The notes beneath the pieces are model-generated. The model was not told where the DNA came from. It did not search any database and was given only the letters and a program-made list of their open reading frames with translations. A program made the translations under genes and the position numbers. Positions 14,747-22,340 of a DNA stretch of 39,610 nucleotides are shown here, in pieces. The stretch spans positions 1 to 39,610 of the forward strand of contig JACZJC010000075.1 of the NCBI GenBank assembly GCA_014860745.1, given 5' to 3'. The DNA is from Anaerolineales bacterium (GTDB lineage Bacteria; Chloroflexota; Anaerolineae; Anaerolineales; Villigracilaceae). Within the stretch, counting starts at the first letter, position 1. Each line of letters opens with the position of its first letter.

Positions 14747-15946
14747 CTAGAAAAGTTCAGAAATATCTTTCAGGCTCAGGATCTTTTCGACGGGCAGGAC
14801 GCTGCCCCCTGCCGCTGTTCGAAACTTCAATTCAACCATTTCATCCTTTAGCGCCTTTTCACCTGCTGTAATGCGTATGGGGCAGCCGATCAGATCCGCG
14901 TCGTTGAACTTGACTCCCGCGCGTTCATCACGATTATCGAATAACACCGAGATGCCCGCGCTTTGCAGGGCATTGTAAATCTCCCCGGCTTTTTCGAGCG
15001 TGTTGATGGTCTTGCCGGGGACATGCATGAGATATACATCGAACGGCGCAATGGATTTGGGAAGCGCCAGCCCTTTTTCATCGTGATGAGTTTCCGCAAG
15101 GGCAAGCAGGATATTTTGAAATTGGAATTCGGAACGTGTCGTCAGGCTGATGGCGGAAAGCATGGAAAGCGGATTCCCGCAGTTGTTGCAAGCGTCACCC
15201 GCCCTGGCTTGAGTCACATCTGCGACGATCCCGGCGGAATAATCGCGTGCATAATTGGTGTTCTTGAAATGATAGCCTGCGTCATTCGCACCCGCAACGA
15301 GATTTGGAGAACGGGGAATTAATTCATCTGCAACAATGAGGGCATTCTGCAAGCCGATCGGCGACGCAAACCCCGCCTCCGCGCCGGCCCTGCGAATTGA
15401 TTCTTCATCTGCAAGCTTTACCTCCCCGACGGCATTTCGGAGTTTGGCCTCGCTCATTTGCATGTCACCGCGGACAACGACAAAGACAAATTGGCCGTCT
15501 GAAACGCGGGTGTACATCATAGCCTTGGCGGTTTTCTCTTTCGGGACACCGAGAAACTCCGCAAGCGACTCGATGGTGTTGCAATCGGGCGTGGACACTT
15601 TCTCAAGCGGAAGTTTTTCTTCGCGGGGAAGTACCGTCTTTTTGAACAGGGCGAGCTCAAGCCGTTCCGAATATTTACACGATTCGCAATGCAGGATTTC
15701 TAGATTGCCGGTGGAAAGCGGGAAGAAGGTTTCCCGGTCGTTGAGCAGGATCGGCAGGGCGAGATGAAAAAGGAAGGAGGGGTCTTCTGAGACAAGCCGC
15801 AGCCGCGAAATTGCCTGCCGGCCAAGCGGCAGGATCTCACTTTCGCGGGTCAAATACCCTGCGCGGACGAGCCAGCCGAAGCCTTGAGTCCGGGCGTTGT
15901 TCGGGAATTCGCGTTGGGTTTGGATGTTGAGGTCTGTATATTTCAT
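14747..15946 (-). CDS. ProRS-like protein without the aminoacylation core (editing + anticodon-binding domains)
   Basis: A 399-aa relative of bacterial prolyl-tRNA synthetase (normally about 570). Kept are the N-terminal helix region (REFPNNART, then LVRAGYLTRES, ILPLGRQA), a full INS/YbaK editing domain (about 115-265) and a C-terminal anticodon-binding domain (about 298-399: SIAPFDVYLMHV, ISVLFDNRDERAGVKFNDAD). Missing are class II motif 2 and its surroundings, and the motif 3 GIGVTR. The editing residues corresponding to E. coli Lys279 and His369 appear as Lys141 (EKTAKAMM) and His226 (GANDAGYHF). Cys87/Cys90 and Cys253/Cys256 may bind zinc. A trans-acting Ala-tRNAPro deacylase role is inferred. 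Calling it functional proS would be wrong. Confidence 0.8.
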   Translation of the reverse strand: MKYTDLNIQTQREFPNNARTQGFGWLVRAGYLTRESEILPLGRQAISRLRLVSEDPSFLFHLALPILLNDRETFFPLSTGNLEILHCESCKYSERLELALFKKTVLPREEKLPLEKVSTPDCNTIESLAEFLGVPKEKTAKAMMYTRVSDGQFVFVVVRGDMQMSEAKLRNAVGEVKLADEESIRRAGAEAGFASPIGLQNALIVADELIPRSPNLVAGANDAGYHFKNTNYARDYSAGIVADVTQARAGDACNNCGNPLSMLSAISLTTRSEFQFQNILLALAETHHDEKGLALPKSIAPFDVYLMHVPGKTINTLEKAGEIYNALQSAGISVLFDNRDERAGVKFNDADLIGCPIRITAGEKALKDEMVELKFRTAAGGSVLPVEKILSLKDISELF

Positions 15947-15962
15947 GGGATTTAATAATGTA

Positions 15963-15983
15963 GGACACGGCGGCGCCGTGTCC
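15963..15983. repeat. Perfect palindrome GGACACGG-CCGTGTCC
   Basis: GGACACGG (15963-15970) and CCGTGTCC (15976-15983) lie between the bactofilin stop and the ProRS-like start. TTTT follows only on the + strand, where no gene ends, so it may be a dispersed palindrome rather than a dedicated terminator. Confidence 0.55.
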
Positions 15984-15994
15984 CTTTTGATGAT

Positions 15995-16519
15995 CTAGGC
16001 TTCGTTCTTTTTCTTTCGCATGATTTTTTGGGTGGATTCGATCACGGGTTCCGGTGCGGGAATCTGGATCGGCGTCTGGGCGATGGATTCTGCCTGGGCG
16101 GCCTCCGAAGGTGTCGAATCGGGAGCAGGTTCAAGGTCCAGCTCGACCGTTTCTTCCATCCGAATTTGACCGCGCAGGAATGCGCCTTCCTCGGTCACGA
16201 ACGCGGTGGTGACCACATCTCCCCAAACGCGACCCGAAGCGCGGATCTCCAATTTTTGGGTGGTGATATTGCCGCGCACGGCGCCCGCCACAATGACGGT
16301 GTTGGCGCGCACGTTCTGGCAGGTCACACGCCCCGTCTCACCGACAACGAGCATGCCGCGCAGCGCGATCTCACCCTCGAACGCGCCCTCGATGCGTACG
16401 CCGCCGGAGCCGTTGATTGAACCGTGCCAGATGAGACCCGACCCCAGGACTGAGGTAATTCGTTCAACGGCTTGTACGGGTTGCGGAGTTTCTGCAGGAG
16501 TTGCGTTGCGTTTGAACAT
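15995..16519 (-). CDS. Bactofilin family cytoskeletal protein
   Basis: A 174-aa bactofilin. These proteins polymerise without nucleotide into filaments on the inner membrane and act in cell shape, polarity or envelope assembly. The central right-handed beta-helix runs about 22-115 with its repeating turns (GSINGSGGVRIEGAFEGEI, then VGETGRV, VRANTVIVAGAVRGNI, ASGRVWGDV). Short disordered N- and C-tails flank it. The C-tail is rich in Ala, Pro and Glu and ends in KKKNEA. A TAAAAT hexamer 9 nt before the ATG and the absence of a Shine-Dalgarno suggest a leaderless start. Confidence 0.93.
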   Translation of the reverse strand: MFKRNATPAETPQPVQAVERITSVLGSGLIWHGSINGSGGVRIEGAFEGEIALRGMLVVGETGRVTCQNVRANTVIVAGAVRGNITTQKLEIRASGRVWGDVVTTAFVTEEGAFLRGQIRMEETVELDLEPAPDSTPSEAAQAESIAQTPIQIPAPEPVIESTQKIMRKKKNEA

Positions 16520-16528
16520 ATCGGTCTA

Positions 16529-16534
16529 ATTTTA
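16529..16534 (-). promoter_or_regulatory. Candidate -10 for leaderless bactofilin transcript
   Basis: On the - strand GGTAAAAT ends 9 nt before the bactofilin ATG, directly after the fabI terminator. It matches the pattern seen at kynU and at the glycosyltransferase gene at 6653. Confidence 0.4.
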
Positions 16535-16544
16535 CCGTTAAAAC

Positions 16545-16571
16545 AAAAAAGGGCGGACACGATGCCCGCCC
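16545..16571 (-). terminator. fabI terminator
   Basis: On the - strand a GGGCGG/CCGCCC stem is followed by TTTTTTGTTTT. It lies 15 nt after the fabI stop and separates fabI from the bactofilin gene. Confidence 0.85.
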
Positions 16572-16585
16572 CTGCTATTTACCAC

Positions 16586-17386
16586 TCACGATTCACTTTT
16601 TTCCTCTTTTGCACTCATCTGCACGCCGACGGTGTTGAAGCCAGAATCCACGTAAAGCACTTCGCCTGTGATTCGGCGGGAGAGATCGGAAGCCAAAAAG
16701 ACAGCAGAATTGCCCACGTCTTCAATCGTCACATTCTCGCGCATCGGGGACATATCCGCAAAGTGTTTGTACATATCGCGGAATCCGCCCACGCCCGCCG
16801 CCGCCAATGTGCGGATCGGGCCGGCTGAAATCGCATTCACGCGGATTTTCTGCGGGCCAAGGTCATACGCCAGATAGCGGGTGGATGATTCCAACGCCGC
16901 CTTCGCCACGCCCATCACGTTATAATGCGGCGCAACTTTCACCGAACCATAGTAAGTCAGGCACATTACCGAGGCATTGGGATTCAAGAGCGGTAAAAAC
17001 GCATTGGTCAATGCCACGAAAGAAAACACGCTGATATCCATCGCGGTTTTGAAGCCCTCACGGCTGGTTTGGTAGTAGGGCTTGCTCAATTCTTCGCGGC
17101 CCGCGAATGCAATCGAGTGCACCAACACATCGATCTTTCCAAAATGGTTGGCGGCTTTTTCGGCAACCAATGTGATTTGCTCGTCATTGGTCACATCACA
17201 TTCTTCGACCCATTTGCAACCCACCTGCTCGGCGAGCGGTTTCACCCGGCGTTCGAGCATTTCACCGGCATAACTGATTCCCAAATTCGCGCCTTCGCGT
17301 TTGAACGCCTGCGTAATTCCCCAGGCAATCGAGCGTTCATTCGCAAGACCAAAAATTAAAGCGTTTTTACCATCCAACAATCCCAT
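16586..17386 (-). CDS. fabI: Enoyl-[acyl-carrier-protein] reductase (NADH)
   Basis: Catalyses the last reduction of each fatty-acid elongation cycle in the cytoplasm. The start at 17386 (MGLLDGKNALIFGLANERSI) is chosen because GAGGAG lies 6 nt upstream and it matches FabI N-termini; a longer frame to 17479 overlaps the upstream glycosylase gene. The length is 266 aa. Visible are the FabI-type nucleotide loop GLANERSIAWG, and Tyr and Lys in TYYGSVKVAPHYNVMGVAKA. The C-terminal VDSGFNTVG is also characteristic. It lies downstream of the DNA glycosylase gene and ends in a terminator. Confidence 0.95.
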   Translation of the reverse strand: MGLLDGKNALIFGLANERSIAWGITQAFKREGANLGISYAGEMLERRVKPLAEQVGCKWVEECDVTNDEQITLVAEKAANHFGKIDVLVHSIAFAGREELSKPYYQTSREGFKTAMDISVFSFVALTNAFLPLLNPNASVMCLTYYGSVKVAPHYNVMGVAKAALESSTRYLAYDLGPQKIRVNAISAGPIRTLAAAGVGGFRDMYKHFADMSPMRENVTIEDVGNSAVFLASDLSRRITGEVLYVDSGFNTVGVQMSAKEEKSES

Positions 17387-17412
17387 ATTAAACTCCTCGA
17401 TAATCGATATTG

Positions 17413-17440
17413 GATACTCGATTATCGAATTTCGAGTATC
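17413..17440. repeat. GATACTCGA/TCGAGTATC inverted repeat at the glycosylase gene end
   Basis: Nine-base perfect arms (17413-17421 and 17432-17440) overlap the last codons of the glycosylase gene (encoding EPILEIR) and sit within an ATCGATA-rich stretch from 17398. It may be another dispersed repeat that supplies the protein's C-terminus. Confidence 0.5.
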
Positions 17441-18012
17441 GGCTCTTTGACTAAAAACCGCCACGGCATGGATAGCCATGGCTCTGCTGTCTTATTTAAA
17501 CCCACACGAGGGCCAATCGTCACGCTTTTATGGGAGACTTTAATCCCCGCCTCGATTCTTAAACTGGAAGCTGAATCCGTCAGATCGGCATAATTCTGAC
17601 TTTTGGTGATTCCCAGCGCCTGGGTCAATTTGCCCGGCCCAAATGTATCCCGTCCCTGACGGCGTTTCATCATCACATCGATTCCCTCAATCGGCTGAAT
17701 CGCGCGGATCAACACCGCCGCTGGGAATCCCTCCTCCTCGGTAACCGCATTCAACATCCAATGATTGCCGTATGTGAAATAAATATATGCATGCCCCGCA
17801 GGCCCATACATGGGATCGGTGCGAATTGTCCGGCCGGCTTTGGCATGGCAGGCAAGGTCATCCTCGCCGATGTACGCTTCGGTTTCCGTGATGAGACCAT
17901 CGAGTATTTTTCCATGGGAAATATGAACCAGCCGCGACCCGAGCAATTCGCGGGCAACAGTCAGAGTGGGGCGGTTGTAGAATGAACGGGGAAGAGGTGC
18001 TTTTCCTGGCAT
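17422..18012 (-). CDS. mpg: 3-methyladenine DNA glycosylase (AAG/MPG family)
   Basis: A 196-aa monofunctional glycosylase that excises alkylated purines such as 3-methyladenine and hypoxanthine. The family signature is clear: PRSFYNRPTLTVARELLG, the catalytic Glu in LITETEAYIGEDDLACHA, DPMYGPAGHAYIYFTYGNHW, and FGPGKLTQALGI near the C-terminus. Length and start (MPGKAPLPRSFY) fit the family. It stands 35 nt upstream of fabI on the same strand, with an inverted repeat between. No functional tie to fatty-acid synthesis is implied. Confidence 0.93.
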   Translation of the reverse strand: MPGKAPLPRSFYNRPTLTVARELLGSRLVHISHGKILDGLITETEAYIGEDDLACHAKAGRTIRTDPMYGPAGHAYIYFTYGNHWMLNAVTEEEGFPAAVLIRAIQPIEGIDVMMKRRQGRDTFGPGKLTQALGITKSQNYADLTDSASSLRIEAGIKVSHKSVTIGPRVGLNKTAEPWLSMPWRFLVKEPILEIR

Positions 18013-18055
18013 ATTTAAAGCTGGGACGTTTTAACTTGTAAAACTGGGAGTAGGA

Positions 18056-18979
18056 TTATTTAAATCTTGTATCACGCTTTAGCGTTAACCGCAGGCCTTC
18101 TTCCAACTTAATTGATGGAGCGAAGCGTAACTTTTCTCTTGCGAGCAATAAATCCGCTTTCATGCGTGAGACTCCGCCTGAGGTTTGGGAGTTGTAGACC
18201 ACGTTGGCTTTGCTGTTGGTCACGTCCAAAACGGTGCTGATCAGATCCTTGATCGAGGTCTCCACACCTGAGCCAACATTGATGACCAGGCCGTTCACAT
18301 TCGGCGCTGTGGAAGCGGCTACCATCGCGCTGACGACATCATCCACGTAAATGTAATCGCGGGTCTGATTTCCATCGCCGTGGGCCACCAAGGTTCCGCC
18401 GCGCAATGCCTGCCGCAGGTAATGCGGCACCACGGGTGGATGGGATGGCGGCAGGTGCTGGCCGGGACCATAGGCGTTGAAAATCCGTAGGCTGACCGTT
18501 TCGATATTCCACAACCCGCCAATCGTGCGGACGTAATATTCCGCTGAAAGTTTGGAGACGGCATACGGGGAGCGCGGGTTTGGTGTGGCAGACTCTGTCA
18601 GTGTGGAGTCGCCCAGATCGCCGTATACAGCCCCGGACGAAGCAAGAACGACGCGTTTGACTCCCACGTCGCGCATGGCTTCCATCAAGGCCACCGTCCC
18701 GCCCACGTTGACGGAATTATAATCGCGCGGATATAAGATGGATTCCTGCACTGAAACGCGCGCTGCAAGATGGTAGACCACATCCACTTCCTGAAGCAGA
18801 GTCCATAACTTGGGGCGGTCGCTCACATCGCCGCGCGTAAAATGGACATCGGGTGCAAGCACTTTCGGGTCGCCGGTGGAAAGGTCATCCAGCCCGCGGA
18901 CCTGGTGTCCTTCGCGGGCAAGGTAATTGGCAAGCGAAGAGCCGAGGAATCCCGCGGCTCCGGTGATGAGAAAGTTCAT
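18056..18979 (-). CDS. NAD-dependent epimerase/dehydratase (UDP-glucose 4-epimerase-like)
   Basis: A 307-aa extended short-chain dehydrogenase acting on nucleotide sugars. The Rossmann motif is FLITGAAGFLGSSLANYL, the adenine-site stretch is GLDDLSTGDP, and the catalytic Tyr and Lys are in SPYAVSKLSAEYY near residue 147. RIFNAYGPGQ and the YIYVDDVVSAM region are typical of GalE-like enzymes. The exact sugar cannot be assigned. The ATG lies 8 nt downstream of a TATAAT with no Shine-Dalgarno. Confidence 0.88.
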   Translation of the reverse strand: MNFLITGAAGFLGSSLANYLAREGHQVRGLDDLSTGDPKVLAPDVHFTRGDVSDRPKLWTLLQEVDVVYHLAARVSVQESILYPRDYNSVNVGGTVALMEAMRDVGVKRVVLASSGAVYGDLGDSTLTESATPNPRSPYAVSKLSAEYYVRTIGGLWNIETVSLRIFNAYGPGQHLPPSHPPVVPHYLRQALRGGTLVAHGDGNQTRDYIYVDDVVSAMVAASTAPNVNGLVINVGSGVETSIKDLISTVLDVTNSKANVVYNSQTSGGVSRMKADLLLAREKLRFAPSIKLEEGLRLTLKRDTRFK

Positions 18980-18987
18980 AACAAAAG

Positions 18988-18993
18988 ATTATA
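18988..18993 (-). promoter_or_regulatory. TATAAT -10 for leaderless epimerase transcript
   Basis: A consensus TATAAT on the - strand ends 8 nt before the epimerase ATG. It also faces the divergent cold-shock promoter about 30 bp away. Confidence 0.5.
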
Positions 18994-19020
18994 CTCTTAA
19001 TATTGCCTGACCTTTTTTGA

Positions 19021-19049
19021 TTGACGTTTACAGATTCGTGTGTTATTGT
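19021..19049 (+). promoter_or_regulatory. Promoter of the cold-shock gene
   Basis: TTGACG (-35, 19021-19026), a 17-nt spacer and TATTGT (-10, 19044-19049). It predicts a start near 19056 and a leader of about 135 nt before the gene at 19191, a long 5' leader as is usual for cold-shock genes. Confidence 0.6.
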
Positions 19050-19103
19050 TGAAGCCAGATAGGAAAACGGTAGGTTACGTTGGTTTGAAGAACATCAACA
19101 GCT

Positions 19104-19135
19104 CACAGTTTTACTGTGGGTTGTTTTGTTTTGTC
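19104..19135 (+). promoter_or_regulatory. Hairpin and T-rich run in the cold-shock 5' leader
   Basis: CACAGT/ACTGTG (19104-19118, loop TTT) is followed by GGTTGTTTTGTTTTG. It could be a weak attenuator or part of a temperature-responsive leader structure. Seen directly; its function is inferred. Confidence 0.45.
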
Positions 19136-19190
19136 CTCCGATGGAACAAACAGATTTACCTATAAATTTCAATTGCCATAGGAGGCAAAA

Positions 19191-19403
19191 ATGTCTGACA
19201 GAATAATTGGTACAGTAAAGTGGTTCAACGGTGACAAGGGCTTCGGCTTCATCGAGCGCGAAGGCGGCGCGGACGTGTTCGTCCATTTCTCCGCCATTCA
19301 GGGTGACGGTTACCGTAACCTGCAAGAAGGCCAGAAGGTCGAGTTCGTCGTTGAGAAGGGACCGAAGGGTCCTCAGGCCAGCAACGTTACTGTTCTGAGC
19401 TAG
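19191..19403 (+). CDS. Cold-shock domain protein (Csp family)
   Basis: A 70-aa single-domain RNA/ssDNA-binding protein of the CspA family, acting as an RNA chaperone. RNP1 (KGFGFI) and RNP2 (DVFVHF) are intact, with the leading [10 protein letters not shown] stretch and the C-terminal [13 protein letters not shown]. The start has AGGAGG 6 nt upstream. A long leader and a strong terminator flank it, so it is a single-gene unit. Confidence 0.97.
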   Translation: MSDRIIGTVKWFNGDKGFGFIEREGGADVFVHFSAIQGDGYRNLQEGQKVEFVVEKGPKGPQASNVTVLS

Positions 19404-19408
19404 TCAAT

Positions 19409-19446
19409 AAAAAGGAGCCTGATGCGAAAGCGCCAGGCTCCTTTTT
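19409..19446. terminator. Strong terminator after the cold-shock gene, shared with the peptidase gene
   Basis: A 13-bp perfect stem AAAAAGGAGCCTG/CAGGCTCCTTTTT lies between convergent genes (cold-shock + strand, metallopeptidase - strand ending at 19470). A and T tracts on both sides make it bidirectional. Confidence 0.9.
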
Positions 19447-19469
19447 GATTCCATGACTTGTAACTTCAA

Positions 19470-21410
19470 TCATGGAGTGGTTGGTGAGACTACAATCCGA
19501 TAGGAAGCGGGGATGGTGGTGTAGCGAGTCTGGCCAATCACAAAAACCACAATCCGTTTTAAGTCATCGAAATCAACATTCAATGTGCCGATGCCGTCGG
19601 TAACCTCGAGCTCACGCACAAGGATGGAGCCGTCTTCGTTTTGTTCCACGGCGCGCACGCTCCACACTTGCGGGATGCGGTTATGGATAAGTATAAAACC
19701 TTCCGGGCTCCACTGACCATCGGCTGTTTCAGCATCGTCGCTCCAATTGATTTCAGGGATGGAAATATCATCCACAGCAAAACCAAAGTTATTGGCGACA
19801 AGATCGTTTTGCATGGCAAAGCGGATCAAAACACGGCTGCCTGCAAAAGTGCTGAGATCTGCCGATTCTTCGATCCAGACCGCATCTTCGCCCTCTCCGC
19901 TTTTCCCGGAGAACCCATGGCCCAGGTTTTGATCATTCGGGTCTGTCTCACGGCTGGATGTGACGGGGACAAGGGTCCAGTGTTCGCCGTTGTCTGTGGA
20001 AACGAGCAGGTAGGCGTAATCCCAATCTTCCTCAATGTCGTACCATGCCCAGTATTTGAGCGTTGCTTTGGTAACTCCACGCAAGTCAATTTCACGGGTC
20101 AGCGTACTAAATGTTGAATCGTAGCGGTTTGACCACCAGAAATTTTCTCCGCTATGTGCGCTGGCAGGGATTAAACCAGTTACCTGGTCACCGGTGAAAG
20201 TGAGGCTCGCTTCCTGGTCGCCGGTGAAGGTCATAATATCCACACCTCCATATTGCTGTACAACACCTTCGTATATCGCGGGGAGGGAAGTGAATTCATA
20301 ACGCGGCGTGATGGCTGGAATGACCGGCGTATTGAATACATATTCCCTGCCCAGTGCCGCATCGTTGAAAAATGCCGCGATGAAAGAATCAGCGTTTAAC
20401 TGGTCTGCAGAGCGGGGCGAGTCGAATTTGGTAAGTGTCTTGTCTATGCTCGCAAGCCCATTCATGGAATCGGCCACGAGCGCGGAAATAAATTCCTCAC
20501 CCACCTGTTCATAAATATATTCAAGGTATAGGAAAGCCTGACCATAATCCTGGGAACTACTGCTCCAATACCAAAGCGATTGATCTGGCTTTGCCAGATA
20601 ATCGGCAACGGAATTGTAACCGCGCATTCCCGCCACCTGTTGGGCGAGCATGCTCAGCCCTTCGTTCATCCAGCCCTCTTCGTTCGGGTCGATTTTTTTG
20701 TGGATCATGTGCTGGAATTCATGCGCGAGAACTTCCTTATAATAGTCGCTCGCTATGCCGGAAGACCCGCTATTGGATATAAAGAAGAATTGCCCCTGAT
20801 TGGAATGCGCTTCGACCTCCGCCGGCAGCTGGTCTGCCTGACCGAAGTAGCCGCCCACATTCCCCAGCGAATCCGAATGGATCACGAACAGGCGCGCATC
20901 TCCATCCAACCCTGGAGCTTCTTCATAACCGAAAACGGCGCGAACTTTTTCATACGATGAATCGAAACTTTCCCCAGCCGCGGCCCAATCCCTTTCGCTT
21001 GCAAATTCACCGGAAGCATTGACCGGCTTGCTGCCCTCATCCTGCCAGAAATAAGCGTGTTTGGAAATGAACATCAGTCTGGCAGTGATCCGTGTGAATT
21101 CAAACGAACTGCTGTTATGGACCCAAAATTCGCGGGCATCGCCGACTTGATAAATTTGAACAGGTCCGTTTGGGGGAACGGGCAGGGAGGAAGGATCGAG
21201 ACCTTCGATAGCGATGGCAAGGTCAATGCGATTGGATGGGATAGGATTCATGGACGACAGCGCCGTATACAACTCCATGTCAGATTTGGTTACAGGCTCG
21301 GTTGAAACGGCAGTAAATTGCGGCTCGGTGGCGGTCGTTGTTTCCCTGCTGCCGCAGCCTGAAATAAGCAGGCCTGCAAATACAATAATAAAAATAAAAT
21401 TGCGCAGCAT
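19470..21410 (-). CDS. Secreted zinc metallopeptidase lipoprotein, immune-inhibitor-A-like C-terminus
   Basis: A 646-aa lipoprotein. The start at 21410 (MLRNFIFI) has an AGGAG site and gives a signal peptide ending in lipobox ISGC; a longer frame to 21443 is rejected. The zinc motif is HEFQH at 230-234, with a likely third ligand Glu250 in WMNEGLS, a gluzincin arrangement. From about 410 the beta-rich C-terminal region (WWSNRYDSTFSTLTREIDLRG, VSTDNGEHWTLVPV, FAVDDISIPEI) resembles the immune inhibitor A/MAM-like domains of M6 peptidases. It would act outside the membrane on proteins. It follows the alanine-rich lipoprotein gene but has a terminator before it. Confidence 0.82.
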   Translation of the reverse strand: MLRNFIFIIVFAGLLISGCGSRETTTATEPQFTAVSTEPVTKSDMELYTALSSMNPIPSNRIDLAIAIEGLDPSSLPVPPNGPVQIYQVGDAREFWVHNSSSFEFTRITARLMFISKHAYFWQDEGSKPVNASGEFASERDWAAAGESFDSSYEKVRAVFGYEEAPGLDGDARLFVIHSDSLGNVGGYFGQADQLPAEVEAHSNQGQFFFISNSGSSGIASDYYKEVLAHEFQHMIHKKIDPNEEGWMNEGLSMLAQQVAGMRGYNSVADYLAKPDQSLWYWSSSSQDYGQAFLYLEYIYEQVGEEFISALVADSMNGLASIDKTLTKFDSPRSADQLNADSFIAAFFNDAALGREYVFNTPVIPAITPRYEFTSLPAIYEGVVQQYGGVDIMTFTGDQEASLTFTGDQVTGLIPASAHSGENFWWSNRYDSTFSTLTREIDLRGVTKATLKYWAWYDIEEDWDYAYLLVSTDNGEHWTLVPVTSSRETDPNDQNLGHGFSGKSGEGEDAVWIEESADLSTFAGSRVLIRFAMQNDLVANNFGFAVDDISIPEINWSDDAETADGQWSPEGFILIHNRIPQVWSVRAVEQNEDGSILVRELEVTDGIGTLNVDFDDLKRIVVFVIGQTRYTTIPASYRIVVSPTTP

Positions 21411-21442
21411 CGTTGCTCCTACAGGAAGAATAAATACCTGCA

Positions 21443-21481
21443 AAAAATCCCCGACCTTGTTTGCACAAGGCGGGGATTTTT
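21443..21481 (-). terminator. Terminator of the alanine-rich lipoprotein gene
   Basis: A long hairpin, AAAAATCCCC...CCTTGT paired with ACAAGG...GGGGATTTTT with a TTGC loop, lies 17 nt beyond the alanine-rich gene stop and upstream of the peptidase start. Confidence 0.85.
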
Positions 21482-21497
21482 GTAAACAGTCTAAGAG

Positions 21498-22340
21498 CTA
21501 GGCTTTGACTTTGCGGCGGCTGACCATAAAGCCTGCCACTGCCAAGACAACGACTGCAATAATGGTGATCAAAAGGCTGTTGTTGCCTGTCTCGCTGGCG
21601 CTTTTGGTAACAACCACGGCATCAGCCAGGGCAGCGGCTTGGGCAGCGGCTGCGGCTGCTGCTTTTGCGCTCGCTGCTGCGGCAGCCGCGGCCTCGGTAG
21701 CTGCGGCGGCATTGCCGGAAGCGTTGGCAGAAGCGGCGGCAGATGCAGAAGCGGAGGCGTCAGCGGCGGCGGTGGCTGCTGACGCGGCAGCAGCTTTGGC
21801 TTCGGCATTGGCGGATGCAGCAGCGTTTACATAAGCGCTTGCTGCGGCGCTGGCAGCAGCAGCAGCGGATGCATACGCAGAAGCTTCGGCAGTTGCGCTT
21901 GCAGCGGCGGAATAATTTCCAGCGGCTTGCGCACTTGCGGCGGCTGAGGCGGCTGCTTCAGCTTTGGCAGAGGCATTGGCAGCGGCTTTGGCCTGAGCTT
22001 GTGCATCCGCGTTTGCCTTGAAATTAGCAAATGCATTGGCTGCTGCACTGGCTTCCACGGCTGCCTTGGCCGCTGCAGAGGCACTTGCAGAGGCTTTTGC
22101 AGCAGCAGATGCGGCAGCATTCGCAGAAGCAGACGCGGCCGCCATTGCATCGACATTGGCGCTCGCTGCCGCCGCTGCGGCTGCCTCAGCTTTTGCAGCC
22201 GCAGCGGCAGATGCTTCCGCGTACGCAGCAGCTTCAGACTGAGCAAGACCGCTTGATCCGGCCAGGCTTTGGGACGATCCGCAGGCACTAAGGGCTAGTA
22301 CAAAAACAAGGGCAAGGGTAACAAAAATCTTTTTGGACAT
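21498..22340 (-). CDS. Extremely alanine-rich lipoprotein with C-terminal membrane anchor
   Basis: Family unknown. The start at 22340 has GAGGAG upstream and gives 280 aa. A signal peptide ends in a lipobox (ALSAC, Cys20). Residues of about 35-245 are more than half Ala, with Ser, Lys, Glu, Gln and Asn spaced every few residues, as in a long single alpha-helix or coiled rod; Pro is absent there. The C-terminus has SETGNN, then a hydrophobic segment (LLITIIAVVVLAVAGFMV) and SRRKVKA, the layout of an LPXTG-type sorting signal without the LP. The protein could be held at both ends. Open frames on the opposite strand here are composition artefacts. Confidence 0.75.
   Translation of the reverse strand: MSKKIFVTLALVFVLALSACGSSQSLAGSSGLAQSEAAAYAEASAAAAAKAEAAAAAAASANVDAMAAASASANAAASAAAKASASASAAAKAAVEASAAANAFANFKANADAQAQAKAAANASAKAEAAASAAASAQAAGNYSAAASATAEASAYASAAAAASAAASAYVNAAASANAEAKAAAASAATAAADASASASAAASANASGNAAAATEAAAAAAASAKAAAAAAAQAAALADAVVVTKSASETGNNSLLITIIAVVVLAVAGFMVSRRKVKA

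Noticed and set aside
14747-15946. Annotation as functional prolyl-tRNA synthetase (proS)
   Set aside because: Class II motif 2 and the motif 3 GIGVTR are missing and the protein is about 170 residues short.
17387-17479. N-terminal 31-residue extension of fabI
   Set aside because: It overlaps the repeat and the glycosylase gene end. GAGGAG and the FabI-like N-terminus both support 17386.
21505-22291. Several + strand open frames opposite the alanine-rich gene, also Ala-, Gln-, Leu- or Arg-rich
   Set aside because: GC-rich Ala codons leave all frames open. They lack ribosome binding sites and mirror the repeat composition of the real gene.
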